DNA from: a bacterium
Lineage (GTDB): Bacteria > Pseudomonadota > Gammaproteobacteria > Burkholderiales > Burkholderiaceae_C
Assembly: GCA_030824555.1 (NCBI GenBank)
Contig: JAVBXK010000044.1
Location: 1 to 64,000 of the forward strand
DNA length: 64,000 nt
Direction: 5' to 3'
Under the pieces are notes generated by a model. It was not told the origin of the DNA, did no database searches, and saw only the letters and a program-made list of their open reading frames with translations. Numbering within the stretch: the first letter of the stretch is position 1; every line of letters starts with the position of its first letter. Positions 8,251 through 17,453 of the stretch are shown here, in pieces. A program made the position numbers and the translations under genes.

Positions 8251-11200
8251 TCATGATTTTTGCCATTGCTCTCGCAGCAAAGCCCAGCGTACCGACGTGG
8301 CTTGCACGTTGCGGGCTTTCACATGGCCGAAGCCCTTGATGCTGTCAGGCTGCCGGGCCAACTCCACCGCCAGGGCGTGGTTGTTTGCATTCAGGCGGGC
8401 AATCACGTCACTCAGCGTGGCCTGGTAGTCGGCAACCAGCTTGCGTTCCATGCGACGTTCTTCTGTGCGGCCGAACACGTCCCAGGCCGTGCCGCGCAGC
8501 ACCTTCAGCGGGGCCAGCCAGCGCATGGCCGTGCGCACGGCGGGGCCATACACCTGCTTGACCAGCTCGCCACGCGCATTCGTTTTGGCCAGCAGGGGCG
8601 GCGCCAGGTGGTGCTTCACGGTGAAGCTGCCTTCGAACATGCCAGCCAGCTTGCCTTCGAACGCCGCGTCGGTGTGCAGGCGGGCCACTTCATACTCGTC
8701 TTTGTAGGCCATCAGCTTGAACAGGTTGCGTGCCACCGCGTCGGTCAGGCGCGTGTGGCCCAGCGGCGCTTCTGCCGCACGAACCTTGTCCACCCATTGC
8801 CGATATTGGGCGGCATAGGCGCCGTTCTGGTAGGCCGTGAGGAATTCCACCCGGCGTGCCACCACCTGGTCCAGCGACTCGCGCTTGTGCAGCGTGATGG
8901 TCTGGGCGGGCACCAGCAAACGTTGGACCGACGGCCAGTCGTGCGCGGCCTGGCGACCCCAGTTGAAGGCGGCTTTATTGGCGTCCACGGCCACGGCATT
9001 GAGTTCGATGGCACGCATCAACGCGGCCTTCCCCAGTGGGATCCAGCCCTTTTGCCAAGCGTAGCCCAGCAGCATGGGGTTGATGTACAGCGTGTCGCCC
9101 ATCAAGGTGCTGGCCATGGCGTCGGCATTGAACAGGCCAAGGTCTGCTGGGGCCACCGACTGCGAAATGCTTGCCACGCAGGCCTCTGACGGGTTTTGCC
9201 AGTCGCCATTGGTCACGAATGCTGCCGTGGGGGTGCTGCTGCTGTTCAGTGCCACTTTGGTGCGGCCGGGCAGCATGCGCAGCAGTGTGTCTTTGCTGGC
9301 GGCCACGAGGGGGTCGCAACCCAGCACCACATCAGCCGCAGCCATGCCCACCCGCGTGGTGCAGATGCTGGCTTGGGTAGGGCCAATCAGCACATGGCTC
9401 CAGGTGCCGCCACCTTTCTGGGCCAGCCCTGCTGCATCCTGGGTGATGATGCCTTTGCCTTCGATGTGCGCCGCCACGCCCAGCAACTGGCCAATGGTGA
9501 TGACACCTGTGCCCCCCACGCCAGCCACCACCATGCCGCACACGTCGGTCAGCGGTTGCTGAACAGGGTCGGGCAGGTCGGCCATGGGTTGCGGTGCTTG
9601 GGCATTGGCCGTGCCCTTTTTCTTCAGCGTGCCTTCCACGGTGACGAAGCTGGGGCAAAAACCTTTCACGCAGCTCAGGTCCTTGTTGCAGCTGCTCTGG
9701 TTGATGGTGCGTTTGCGGCCGAACTCGGTTTCCAGCGGCTCGATGCTCAGGCAGTTGCTCTGCACGCCGCAGTCGCCACAGCCCTCGCACACCGCTTCGT
9801 TGATGACCACGGTGGCCGTGGATGCTGCCAGCGTGCCGCGTTTGCGGCGACGGCGTTTCTCGGTGGCGCAGGTCTGGTCGTAAATGATGACCGTGGTGCC
9901 CTTGATTTCTCGGAACTCGCGCTGAACAGCGTCCAGCTCGTCCCGGTGGTGGATGGCAATGCCTTCGGGCAGGCCACGCACGGTGGCATATTTGTCAGGC
10001 TCGTCGGTGACGATCGTGATTTTCTGTGCACCTTCGGCCCGCATGCTCTGCGCGATCTGCACCACGCTGTGGCCTTCGGGGCGCTCACCCACCTGCTGGC
10101 CACCGGTCATGGCCACGGCATCGTTGTACAGGATTTTGTAGGTGATGTTCACCCCCGCCGCAATGCTCTGGCGCACCGCCAGCAGGCCGCTGTGGAAGTA
10201 GGTGCCGTCGCCCAGGTTGGCAAAAATGTGCTGCTCGCTGGTGAACGGGGCCTGGCCCACCCAGGGCACGCCCTCGCCACCCATCTGGGTGAAGCCCACG
10301 GTGGAGCGGTCCATCCAGATGGTCATGAAATGGCAGCCGATGCCCGCCATGGCGCGTGACCCTTCTGGCACACGGGTACTGGTGTTGTGCGGGCAGCCCG
10401 AACAGAACCAGGGCTGGCGGTCGGCGCCTGTGGCCAGGTTCAGGGTTTGCATGGCGCGCTCCTTGCCGTCCAAAACGGCCAGGTGGGCATCCATGCGTGC
10501 GGCCACGTCGTCGGGCACGCCCAGTTTTTTCAGGCGCTGTGCGATGGCGCGGGCAATCAGCGCGGGAGACAGGTCTGCGTTGGCGCGCAGCAACGTGTTG
10601 GCGCTGGGGTTGGGCATGCTCCATTCGCCGCCGGTGAAGTCGCCGTCCACCTCGTTGAACTTGCCCAGCACGGTAGGGCGCACGTCGCCGCGCCAGTTGT
10701 ACAGCTCTTCTTTCAGCTGGTATTCGATGACCTGGCGTTTTTCTTCGACCACCAGGATTTCGCGCAGGCCCGTGGCAAATTCACGCGTGGTTTGCGCTTC
10801 CAGCGGCCACACCACGGCCACCTTGTGCAGGCGCAGGCCGATGCGTTGGCACGTGGCAGTGTCCAGCCCCAGGTCTTGCAGCGCCTGGCGCGTGTCGTTG
10901 TAGGCCTTGCCACTGGAAATGATGCCAAAACGGTCTGCCGATCCCTCAATGACGTTGTGGTTCAGCCGGTTGGCCCGAATGTAGGCCAGTGCCGCGTACC
11001 ACTTGTGGTCCATCAGCCGGGCTTCCTGTTCCAGCGCGGTGTCGGGCCAGCGGATGTGCAGGCCACCGGGGGGCAGCGGGAAGTCGGGCAGGGCAATTTG
11101 CACCCGCTCGGGGTCGATTTCGGCAGTGGCGCTGGATTCAACGATTTCCTGAATCGTCTTCATGCCCGCCCACACGCCAGAAAACCGGCTCATCGCAAAA

Positions 11201-11805
11201 GCGTGCAAACCCAGGTCCAGGATTTCCTGCACGCTGGCCGGGAAAAACACCGGCAGCCCGCAGGCTTTGAAGATGTGGTCGCTCTGGTGCGCGGCGGTCG
11301 AACTTTTGGCAATGTGGTCGTCACCGGCCACCGCAATCACGCCGCCCCACGGGGTGGTGCCTGCCATGTTGGCGTGCTTGAACACGTCGGAACAGCGGTC
11401 CACGCCAGGACCTTTGCCGTACCAGATGCCGAACACGCCGTCGAACTGCTGTGTGCCCGGTGGTGCAAACCCCAGTTGCTGCGTGCCCCAGAGTGCGGTG
11501 GCGGCCAGCTCTTCGTTCACACCGGGCTGGAACACGATGTGCTGGGCCTTCAGGTGCGGTGCCGCCTTTTGCAACGCCTGGTCGTACCCGCCCAAAGGTG
11601 AACCCCGGTACCCACTGATGAAGCCGGCTGTGCGCTTGCCCATCAGGGCGTCCCGCTGGCGTTGCAGCATGGGCAGTTTCACCAGCGCCTGCACGCCACT
11701 CATGAAGGCGCGTCCATGGTCCAGGCTGTATTTGTCGTCAAGCGTGACGGCTTGCAGTGCCTGGCGGATGTGCTCGGGCATTTCGCGCGAAAAAGGGGCG
11801 TTCAT
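8251..11805 (-). CDS. Fused indolepyruvate:ferredoxin oxidoreductase family protein
   Basis: This large cytoplasmic enzyme would oxidatively decarboxylate aryl or branched 2-oxo acids to acyl-CoA, passing electrons to ferredoxin. It has 1184 residues from the ATG at 11805, which has GGAG 7 bases upstream; a longer frame adds a proline/arginine-rich stretch unlike the family. Order of parts: a pyrimidine-binding half with SGYRGSPLGGYDQAL near residue 41, a thiamine diphosphate site NLGDGTYFHSG near 530, a cysteine cluster CEGCGDC...CNKDLSCVKGFC (about 672-710) for Fe-S centres, and a gamma-type domain starting VVAGVGGTGVITIG near 758. IorA- and IorB-like subunits are thus fused in one chain, as is usual in betaproteobacteria. 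It diverges from an Lrp-type regulator, which probably controls it. Confidence 0.93.
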   Translation of the reverse strand: MNAPFSREMPEHIRQALQAVTLDDKYSLDHGRAFMSGVQALVKLPMLQRQRDALMGKRTAGFISGYRGSPLGGYDQALQKAAPHLKAQHIVFQPGVNEELAATALWGTQQLGFAPPGTQQFDGVFGIWYGKGPGVDRCSDVFKHANMAGTTPWGGVIAVAGDDHIAKSSTAAHQSDHIFKACGLPVFFPASVQEILDLGLHAFAMSRFSGVWAGMKTIQEIVESSATAEIDPERVQIALPDFPLPPGGLHIRWPDTALEQEARLMDHKWYAALAYIRANRLNHNVIEGSADRFGIISSGKAYNDTRQALQDLGLDTATCQRIGLRLHKVAVVWPLEAQTTREFATGLREILVVEEKRQVIEYQLKEELYNWRGDVRPTVLGKFNEVDGDFTGGEWSMPNPSANTLLRANADLSPALIARAIAQRLKKLGVPDDVAARMDAHLAVLDGKERAMQTLNLATGADRQPWFCSGCPHNTSTRVPEGSRAMAGIGCHFMTIWMDRSTVGFTQMGGEGVPWVGQAPFTSEQHIFANLGDGTYFHSGLLAVRQSIAAGVNITYKILYNDAVAMTGGQQVGERPEGHSVVQIAQSMRAEGAQKITIVTDEPDKYATVRGLPEGIAIHHRDELDAVQREFREIKGTTVIIYDQTCATEKRRRRKRGTLAASTATVVINEAVCEGCGDCGVQSNCLSIEPLETEFGRKRTINQSSCNKDLSCVKGFCPSFVTVEGTLKKKGTANAQAPQPMADLPDPVQQPLTDVCGMVVAGVGGTGVITIGQLLGVAAHIEGKGIITQDAAGLAQKGGGTWSHVLIGPTQASICTTRVGMAAADVVLGCDPLVAASKDTLLRMLPGRTKVALNSSSTPTAAFVTNGDWQNPSEACVASISQSVAPADLGLFNADAMASTLMGDTLYINPMLLGYAWQKGWIPLGKAALMRAIELNAVAVDANKAAFNWGRQAAHDWPSVQRLLVPAQTITLHKRESLDQVVARRVEFLTAYQNGAYAAQYRQWVDKVRAAEAPLGHTRLTDAVARNLFKLMAYKDEYEVARLHTDAAFEGKLAGMFEGSFTVKHHLAPPLLAKTNARGELVKQVYGPAVRTAMRWLAPLKVLRGTAWDVFGRTEERRMERKLVADYQATLSDVIARLNANNHALAVELARQPDSIKGFGHVKARNVQATSVRWALLREQWQKS

Positions 11806-11926
11806 GGGTTGTCTCCGTTCATGGGGTCGAAAAGCCGGCGGTGGCCGGTGCCGGTGTGCGTGCGGCTGACCCAAGGGATCGCCTGGGCGGGTCGCTGCTG
11901 TGTCACACAGGAGCGAAAGTGTAGGG

Positions 11927-11940
11927 TGTCGGCGCCGACA
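11927..11940. promoter_or_regulatory. Perfect 14-bp palindrome between IOR gene and Lrp-type regulator
   Basis: TGTCGGCGCCGACA is a perfect palindrome in the 200-base divergent intergenic region. Its right end could serve as a weak -35 (CCGACA) for a -10-like CATAAT at 11960-11965, reading towards the regulator. It is a candidate operator for the Lrp-type regulator or another dimeric factor. No binding data can be inferred from sequence alone. Confidence 0.4.
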
Positions 11941-12005
11941 GGTGTTTGCTTTTCATGCCCATAATTCAGCACCTATTGAAAGAATCTTGCCGTGAATGGC
12001 TGTTT

Positions 12006-12503
12006 ATGGGAACACTTGATAAGTTTGATCTGGCCATCCTGCATGCCCTGCAAAGCGATGGTCGCCTGACCAACGCCGAACTGTCCAGTCGCGTGGGGTT
12101 GTCGGCCGCGCCGTGCTGGCGGCGGGTGCGTGCACTGGAAGAAGGGGGTTACATATTGGGCTACCGGGCCGAACTGGACCGCCGCAAAATTGGCCTGGGT
12201 GTACTGGCGTTCGTGAGGGTCGATGCCGAGCGCAACACCGGCGATGCCACGCGGCAGCTGGAGGCCGCCATTGCCCAGTTGCCCGAAGTCATTTCGTGTC
12301 ACTACATCAGTGGCAACGGCACGTTCGAACTGCAGGTGGTGGCCCAGGACCTGGACAGTTTTTCGCGTTTTGCGCTGCAAAGCCTCATCAACCTGCCCAA
12401 CGTCAAAGATTTGCACACCAGTTTCTCGCTGGGTGAAGTCAAGGCGGCCGGTCCGCTGCCGCTGGGGCATCTGGGCAGTGGTGAATCTGCCACGGGACGC
12501 TGA
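12006..12503 (+). CDS. Lrp/AsnC family transcriptional regulator
   Basis: A DNA-binding regulator of 165 residues with an N-terminal helix-turn-helix (LDKFDLAILHALQSDGR, then LTNAELSSRVGLSAAPCWRRV) and a C-terminal RAM/AsnC ligand-binding domain (about 70-150, with VISCHYISGNGTFELQV). Lrp-type proteins sense amino acids or their keto acids. This one diverges from the indolepyruvate:ferredoxin oxidoreductase gene, so a role in aromatic or branched amino acid breakdown is a reasonable inference. The start ATG at 12006 begins the conserved domain directly. A frame from 11946 would add 20 residues. No strong Shine-Dalgarno sequence is visible. Confidence 0.93.
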   Translation: MGTLDKFDLAILHALQSDGRLTNAELSSRVGLSAAPCWRRVRALEEGGYILGYRAELDRRKIGLGVLAFVRVDAERNTGDATRQLEAAIAQLPEVISCHYISGNGTFELQVVAQDLDSFSRFALQSLINLPNVKDLHTSFSLGEVKAAGPLPLGHLGSGESATGR

Positions 12504-12606
12504 AATCGGCTGTGGTGCGCACCGGGCATCGCGTTACAGTTGGTGGACACATGATCAGGGCGCCCCTTTTTATCCACCCATTTGTTGGCGAGCTGCCGCC
12601 GTGGCC

Positions 12607-15534
12607 ATGAACGCCATGCGCGCATCTGTTCTCATTGTCTTGGTGGCCCTGGCGTATGCAGCCACGGGCTGGCTGTCGTTGCACATCACCATTCCGCCGT
12701 ACTACGTGTCGCTGCTGTTCATCCCGGCAGGGGTTGCGTTGGGTGCCGTGCTGGTGTGGGGGCCACGTGTGCTGCCTGGCGTCATGTTGGGGTCATTCGT
12801 GGTCAATTGGCTGGCTTTGACGCAGGCCGGATTGCCGGGTTGGGGTTGGAACCAACTGGTGTCGCCGCTCGGTGCGGCCATCCAGGCTTTCGCAACAGCC
12901 TGGATGGCCCGGCGTTGGGCGGGTTTTCCCGGTGAGCTGGACGGGCCACGCCCCATCATGCTTTTGCTGCTGGTGTGCGTGCCGTTGGGGCACCTCATCA
13001 ATGCCAGTTTGTCGGTGCCGTTGCTGGTTTGGGGTGGTGCCGTACCTGCTGCCGATGCGATGTTCACCTGGTGGACGTGGTGGCATGGCGACGCCATGGG
13101 GGCCGTGCTGTTCACGCCCCTGATGCTGGTTGCCTTTGGACACCCGGCGGGGGTCTGGCGGCCCCGGCTGCGCACGGTTGCGTTGCCCATGCTGGTTGCA
13201 CTGGGGGTGGTGTCCGTTGCCTTCATTCAAATTCAGGCAGCCGACAACAGGGCGTTGAGCCAACGCTTTGACCAGGAGTCCGACGCACTGACCGAGCGGT
13301 TGCAGCGCCGATTGCATGCGCAGACCGATGCGGTGATGGCCGTCACGCGTCTGAAGGAGCTGGCCCGTGACGACGACATGGGTGACTTCGTGCGCGCCAC
13401 CAACCTGTGGCTGGACCGCTACGCGGGCACCCAAAACTTCGGCTGGAGTCCGCTGGTTCAGGATGCCGACCGGGCCGATTTCGAACGGCGTGCCAACCAT
13501 TTGCACGGCGTCACGTTGCCGCAACCCTATGTCATCCGGGGGCGCGACAGCGACGGTCGCCTGTTCCCGGCCAACCAGGCCCCCTCCTACCTGCCCATTC
13601 TGTTCGTCGAACCGCTGGCCACCAACCTGACCGTGTTGGGCCTGGATGTGCAAGTGCTGCCCGCCACCGCCCGTGCCGTGAAAGCCGCCATGCAAACAGG
13701 GCTGGCACACGTGACGGAAGGCATTCGCCTGGTGCAGGAAACGGGCGAGCAACGTGGCGTGGTGATGTACCAGACGGCGTTCGACAATCGGGGCGGCACG
13801 GCATCGCCTGGCCGTGTGCGCGGGGTGGTCTCCGCCGTGTTCCGCATGGACGACGTGCTGCATGCCGCATTGGGTGAACTCGCCCCCGACTACCTCACTG
13901 TTTGCCTGCTGGACCCGGCAGCGCCTGTCTACAACCAGCGGTTGACAGGGCACGCGGGTTGCAGCAGCGAGTTGGCCACCAAGGTACGGTACTTCAGCTC
14001 TTCTTCGGTTCAGTTCGGGGAGCGGACGTGGCTGTTTCAGGTCGCGGCGGGTCCACGGTTCGAGAGCCATGAGCGTGGCTGGATCGCCTGGAGCACGCTC
14101 ACCGTCAGCCTGTTGGCCGTGACCATGCTCGGTGTGTTCCTGATCATACAGACAGGGCATGCTCGCCGGACCGAACAACTGGTGGTCGAGCGCACACGCG
14201 AGCTGGCGCACAGCAACGCCGGTTTGCAAAAGCTGGCCATGTACGACCCACTCACCGGGCTGGCCAACCGGCTGCACTGGACCGAGGAGGTGCGCAAGGC
14301 ACTGGACGCCTCCCGCCGCCATGGCGACAAGATGGCAGTGCTGTTCGTTGACCTGGACCACTTCAAGAACGTCAACGACAGCCTGGGGCACAGCGTGGGC
14401 GACTTGCTGCTCAAGGCCGTGGCCGAGCGCTTGCAGTCGTGCCTGCGTGCCCACGATGTCATGGCCCGCCAGGGGGGCGATGAATTCGTCGTCATGATGA
14501 GCCGCTTGCGACACAGAGGCGATGCCACCACTGTGGCTGGCAAGATGGTCGAGCAGCTGACCGAGCCTTTCGTGCTGAACGGGCACACCGTGCGGGCATC
14601 GGCCAGTGTGGGCGTGGTGCTGTACGAGGGCGGCGAGGAAGACGTTGAAACGCTGCTGCGCCATGCCGACCTGGCTATGTACCAGGCCAAATCGTCCGGG
14701 CGCAACGCATGGGCCTTTTTCGAGCCTGAGATGGATCACAGCATCGCGCAGCGCCTGCTGGTGGAAAGCGACCTGCGCCGTGCCATCCGCGACAACCAGC
14801 TGGTGCTGCATTACCAGCCGCAGGTCGATTGCCGCACCGGGGTGGTGACCGGGGTCGAGGCGCTGGTGCGCTGGCAACATCCGCAGCGCGGGTTGCTCAT
14901 GCCCGACAGCTTTGTGCAGCAGGCCGAGTGCAGTGGTCTCATCGACGACCTGGGCAGTTGGGTCATGCGCGAGGCATTCAGGCAATGGCGCGTGTGGGAA
15001 GGCCGGGGCATTGACGGGTTGACAATGGCGGTCAACGTGTCGGCCATGGAGTTTGGGCGCGCGTCGTTCATCTCGCGGCTGCGCCGGGCGCTGGACGACA
15101 CCGATGCCGATCCCGACTGGATCGAGCTGGAAATCACCGAATCCGCGCTGATGCAGTCATTGCCCGAGCTGATCGAGCGTCTGGGCGACATCGCCCGCAT
15201 GGGCGTGCGGCTGGCCCTGGACGACTTCGGCACCGGTTACTCCAGCCTGGGCTACCTCAAGCGTTTGCCGCTGAACAGCCTGAAGATCGACAAGTCTTTC
15301 GTGCGCGACCTGCCTGGCGACAAGGAAGACGAAGCCATCGTCTGCGCCACCCTGTCCATGGCCAAGGCGCTGGAACTCAAGGTGGTGGCCGAAGGCGTCG
15401 AGGTGGTCGAGCAGCGCGCCTTCCTGGCCGATCTGGGGTGCGACGAGATACAGGGCTGGTTGATCGCCAAGCCCATGCCTGCCGATGCGTTCGAGGCCTG
15501 GTGGCACCACCGGCAGGCCAGCAGAACGGGTTGA
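12607..15534 (+). CDS. MASE1-CHASE-GGDEF-EAL cyclic-di-GMP signalling protein
   Basis: A 975-residue inner-membrane protein that probably makes and/or degrades cyclic di-GMP. The first 210 residues form a MASE1-type bundle of hydrophobic segments. A CHASE-like periplasmic sensor follows (about 220-500), then another membrane segment (LLAVTMLGVFLIIQT, about 505-520). The GGDEF motif is intact at residues 623-627, and the inhibitory I-site RAHD lies exactly five residues before it. The EAL domain is also intact: EALVR from 751, EITES, DDFGTGYSS and KIDKSF. Both activities are therefore possible. The start ATG at 12607 precedes the first membrane helix; an ATG 9 bases on is an alternative. The gene is transcribed alone and is convergent with mltA. 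Confidence 0.95.
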   Translation: MNAMRASVLIVLVALAYAATGWLSLHITIPPYYVSLLFIPAGVALGAVLVWGPRVLPGVMLGSFVVNWLALTQAGLPGWGWNQLVSPLGAAIQAFATAWMARRWAGFPGELDGPRPIMLLLLVCVPLGHLINASLSVPLLVWGGAVPAADAMFTWWTWWHGDAMGAVLFTPLMLVAFGHPAGVWRPRLRTVALPMLVALGVVSVAFIQIQAADNRALSQRFDQESDALTERLQRRLHAQTDAVMAVTRLKELARDDDMGDFVRATNLWLDRYAGTQNFGWSPLVQDADRADFERRANHLHGVTLPQPYVIRGRDSDGRLFPANQAPSYLPILFVEPLATNLTVLGLDVQVLPATARAVKAAMQTGLAHVTEGIRLVQETGEQRGVVMYQTAFDNRGGTASPGRVRGVVSAVFRMDDVLHAALGELAPDYLTVCLLDPAAPVYNQRLTGHAGCSSELATKVRYFSSSSVQFGERTWLFQVAAGPRFESHERGWIAWSTLTVSLLAVTMLGVFLIIQTGHARRTEQLVVERTRELAHSNAGLQKLAMYDPLTGLANRLHWTEEVRKALDASRRHGDKMAVLFVDLDHFKNVNDSLGHSVGDLLLKAVAERLQSCLRAHDVMARQGGDEFVVMMSRLRHRGDATTVAGKMVEQLTEPFVLNGHTVRASASVGVVLYEGGEEDVETLLRHADLAMYQAKSSGRNAWAFFEPEMDHSIAQRLLVESDLRRAIRDNQLVLHYQPQVDCRTGVVTGVEALVRWQHPQRGLLMPDSFVQQAECSGLIDDLGSWVMREAFRQWRVWEGRGIDGLTMAVNVSAMEFGRASFISRLRRALDDTDADPDWIELEITESALMQSLPELIERLGDIARMGVRLALDDFGTGYSSLGYLKRLPLNSLKIDKSFVRDLPGDKEDEAIVCATLSMAKALELKVVAEGVEVVEQRAFLADLGCDEIQGWLIAKPMPADAFEAWWHHRQASRTG

Positions 15535-15550
15535 CCCGGCCGTGGGCTGA

Positions 15551-16741
15551 TCAGCGCGCCTGGCGGGGCCACAGGGCCCACATTTTCAATGGCTGCTTGA
15601 GGCCACCCACCAATGCCAGGGCCGGTTCGCCCCAGCCGGCAAAGTAGTCGGCTCGCGCCGCACCTGTGATGGCGCCGCCGGTGTCCTGTGCCAGCACCAG
15701 CCGCTGCAACTGGGCCGCCGGGCCGCTGCTGGTCAGCCACACGGGGGTGCCATAGGGCACGCTGCCGGGGTCCACGGCAATCGAGCGTTCGGGTGTCAGC
15801 GGCACGCCCTGTGCACCACGGGGGCCAAATTGGGCATCCAGCGAACCCAGGGGCTCTTCCTTGAAAAACACAGTGCGCGGGTTGCTCCAGAGCATGTCGT
15901 TCACGCGGTCTGGGTTGCGCGTTGCCCAGGCCTTGATGCCCGGCCACGAGGGGTCTGAAATGGCCTTCTGGTCGAGCAGCCAGCGGCCCACGCTCTGGTA
16001 GGCGTGGCCGTTGTGGGCCGCAAAGGCCAGGCGCACGGTGCGCTCGCTCCCATCGGCCTCGCGCATCACCACGCGGCCCGAGCCTTGAATTTGCAAGATC
16101 AACGCGTCAATGGGGTCACTCACCCATGCAATTTCACGACCGGCCAGTTGAGCCTGTGCGTCAGCACGGGTGTCGATGTCACGCCTCGAAAACCACGGCT
16201 GCCTGTCTGCCAGCCGGGGTGGGGGGGCGTACAGCGGCACGCTGTGCGCGGGTGTGCGGACGCGGCTGGCCTGCAGCACGGGCTCGTAGTAGCCGGTCAG
16301 CAACCCGGCGGGCAGCGTGCCATCGGGGTTGGCCACCCGGTAGGGCTGCAGGTTGCGCACCATCCAGGCCAGTTGCGTGGCTGGCGTGCCCAGCAACTGG
16401 GGCCGCAGCTCGCGGCAGATGGTTTGCCAGACTGCTGGCGGGCGCTCGCAACTGCGGACCCAGGCGTGCCAGGCCTGGTGCCAGTCGTCGTCTTGCAGGC
16501 CCGGCAGCGTGGCCCAGTCCACGGGTTGCCACAGGCTGCGCGCGCGGACGATGGGGGCGGGCATGGGTTGCTCGCTGGCCCAGGCCAGTGCCTGCGCCAC
16601 ATCGGCATCCCACACGGCATGGTCAACCGGTGGGGCGGGTTGTGCGACAGGCGGTGCCGGGGTGGACACGGGTGCGCGTGGCGCGGACGAACACCCGCCC
16701 AGCACCACGGCCAGTGCCGTGCAGGCGGCAGCCCACCCCAT
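15551..16741 (-). CDS. mltA: Membrane-bound lytic murein transglycosylase A (MltA)
   Basis: MltA cleaves peptidoglycan glycan strands and forms 1,6-anhydro ends. From the ATG at 16741 the protein has 396 residues and begins with a lipoprotein signal peptide whose lipobox is VLGGC. The MltA core has TGYYEPVLQASR, QIQGSGRVVM, SVGRWLLD and, in the 3D domain, VLAQDTGGAITG, where the catalytic Asp lies. The family is clear. The start is less so: the signal sequence from 16741 lacks a positive charge at its front, and an upstream in-frame TTG inside the adjoining repeat would add HSKPRH. The gene is last in a run of five minus-strand genes and convergent with the GGDEF-EAL gene. Confidence 0.94.
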   Translation of the reverse strand: MGWAAACTALAVVLGGCSSAPRAPVSTPAPPVAQPAPPVDHAVWDADVAQALAWASEQPMPAPIVRARSLWQPVDWATLPGLQDDDWHQAWHAWVRSCERPPAVWQTICRELRPQLLGTPATQLAWMVRNLQPYRVANPDGTLPAGLLTGYYEPVLQASRVRTPAHSVPLYAPPPRLADRQPWFSRRDIDTRADAQAQLAGREIAWVSDPIDALILQIQGSGRVVMREADGSERTVRLAFAAHNGHAYQSVGRWLLDQKAISDPSWPGIKAWATRNPDRVNDMLWSNPRTVFFKEEPLGSLDAQFGPRGAQGVPLTPERSIAVDPGSVPYGTPVWLTSSGPAAQLQRLVLAQDTGGAITGAARADYFAGWGEPALALVGGLKQPLKMWALWPRQAR

Positions 16742-16773
16742 GTGGCGTGGTTTTGAGTGTAAATAATTCAAAT

Positions 16774-16822
16774 AAAAAGTGGCCTTACCGCTTTTGTGTA
16801 TTGGTTTTATAGCTATCAAAAT
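16774..16822 (+). repeat. Dispersed 50-bp repeat, copy 2
   Basis: Core GGCCTTACCGCTTTTGTG followed by ATAGCTATCAAAAT, matching the other copies. It occupies the 74-base gap between the response regulator and mltA. It overlaps the last codons of the response regulator, whose stop TGA (16816-16818) falls inside TATCAAAA. An open frame also runs through it into mltA. Confidence 0.72.
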
Positions 16823-17442
16823 CTCACCTTGTTGGCCAATTCAACGGCAGATTTGACCCCCATTTTTTCGAAGATGCGGGCGCGGTGTACCTCTACGGTG
16901 CGCACACTGATGTCGAGCTCGTCGGCCACCAGCTTGTTGGGCAGGCCTGCGATCACGCGTTGCATCACGTCGCGTTCGCGATCGGTCAGCTGGGTCAGCA
17001 GCTGGGCAATGGCGCTTTCGTTGGCCATGCGCGTCACGTGCGCGGCCGACGCCTGCAGCGCCTGCTCCACCCGGTCGACCAGCGCGTTGTCGGAAAACGG
17101 TTTTTCGCAGAAGTCGAACGCCCCCCGCTTGACGGCATCCACTGCGGTGGCCACATCGGCGTGACCCGACAGGAACAGCACGGGGATGGCTGCCGCCCAC
17201 GGCAAGGTCAACAGCCGCTCGAACAAGGCCAGTCCACTCATGCCGGGCATGCGGACGTCGAGCAGCAGGCAGCAGGGCTCCCTGGGCGGAGCCTGCCAGC
17301 ACAGGTCGTGCAGGAAGGCCTCTGCGCTGGCGTAGGGTTCGGACAGCAACCGGCGGGTGCGCAGCAACCACGAGAGTGCGTCGCGCACACCGGCATCGTC
17401 CTCGACGATGTAGACCTTGTGATGGGCAGGGTGGGTGGCCAT
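16816..17442 (-). CDS. FixJ/DctR-like response regulator with LuxR-type HTH
   Basis: A two-component response regulator of 208 residues. The receiver domain starts VYIVEDD; the phosphoacceptor is Asp62 in LLLDVRMPGMSG, and the conserved Lys lies in FCEKPF. The C-terminal LuxR/FixJ helix-turn-helix is LTDRERDVMQRVIAG...VRTVEVHRARIFEKMG. The ATG at 17442 comes 11 bases after the histidine kinase stop, so the two are a cognate pair in one transcript. The combination of a FixJ-type regulator with a PAS-containing kinase resembles the DctS/DctR C4-dicarboxylate system, but no dicarboxylate transporter genes are nearby, so the signal remains open. Its last codons lie in a dispersed repeat. Confidence 0.93.
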   Translation of the reverse strand: MATHPAHHKVYIVEDDAGVRDALSWLLRTRRLLSEPYASAEAFLHDLCWQAPPREPCCLLLDVRMPGMSGLALFERLLTLPWAAAIPVLFLSGHADVATAVDAVKRGAFDFCEKPFSDNALVDRVEQALQASAAHVTRMANESAIAQLLTQLTDRERDVMQRVIAGLPNKLVADELDISVRTVEVHRARIFEKMGVKSAVELANKVRF

Positions 17443-17453
17443 GGTGTCGCGGA

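Noticed and set aside
12793-14985. A 730-codon open frame on the minus strand opposite the GGDEF-EAL gene
   Set aside because: It is the antisense shadow of a well-supported gene; the translation has no recognisable domain and is rich in Gln, His and Arg as expected from reversed GC-rich codons.
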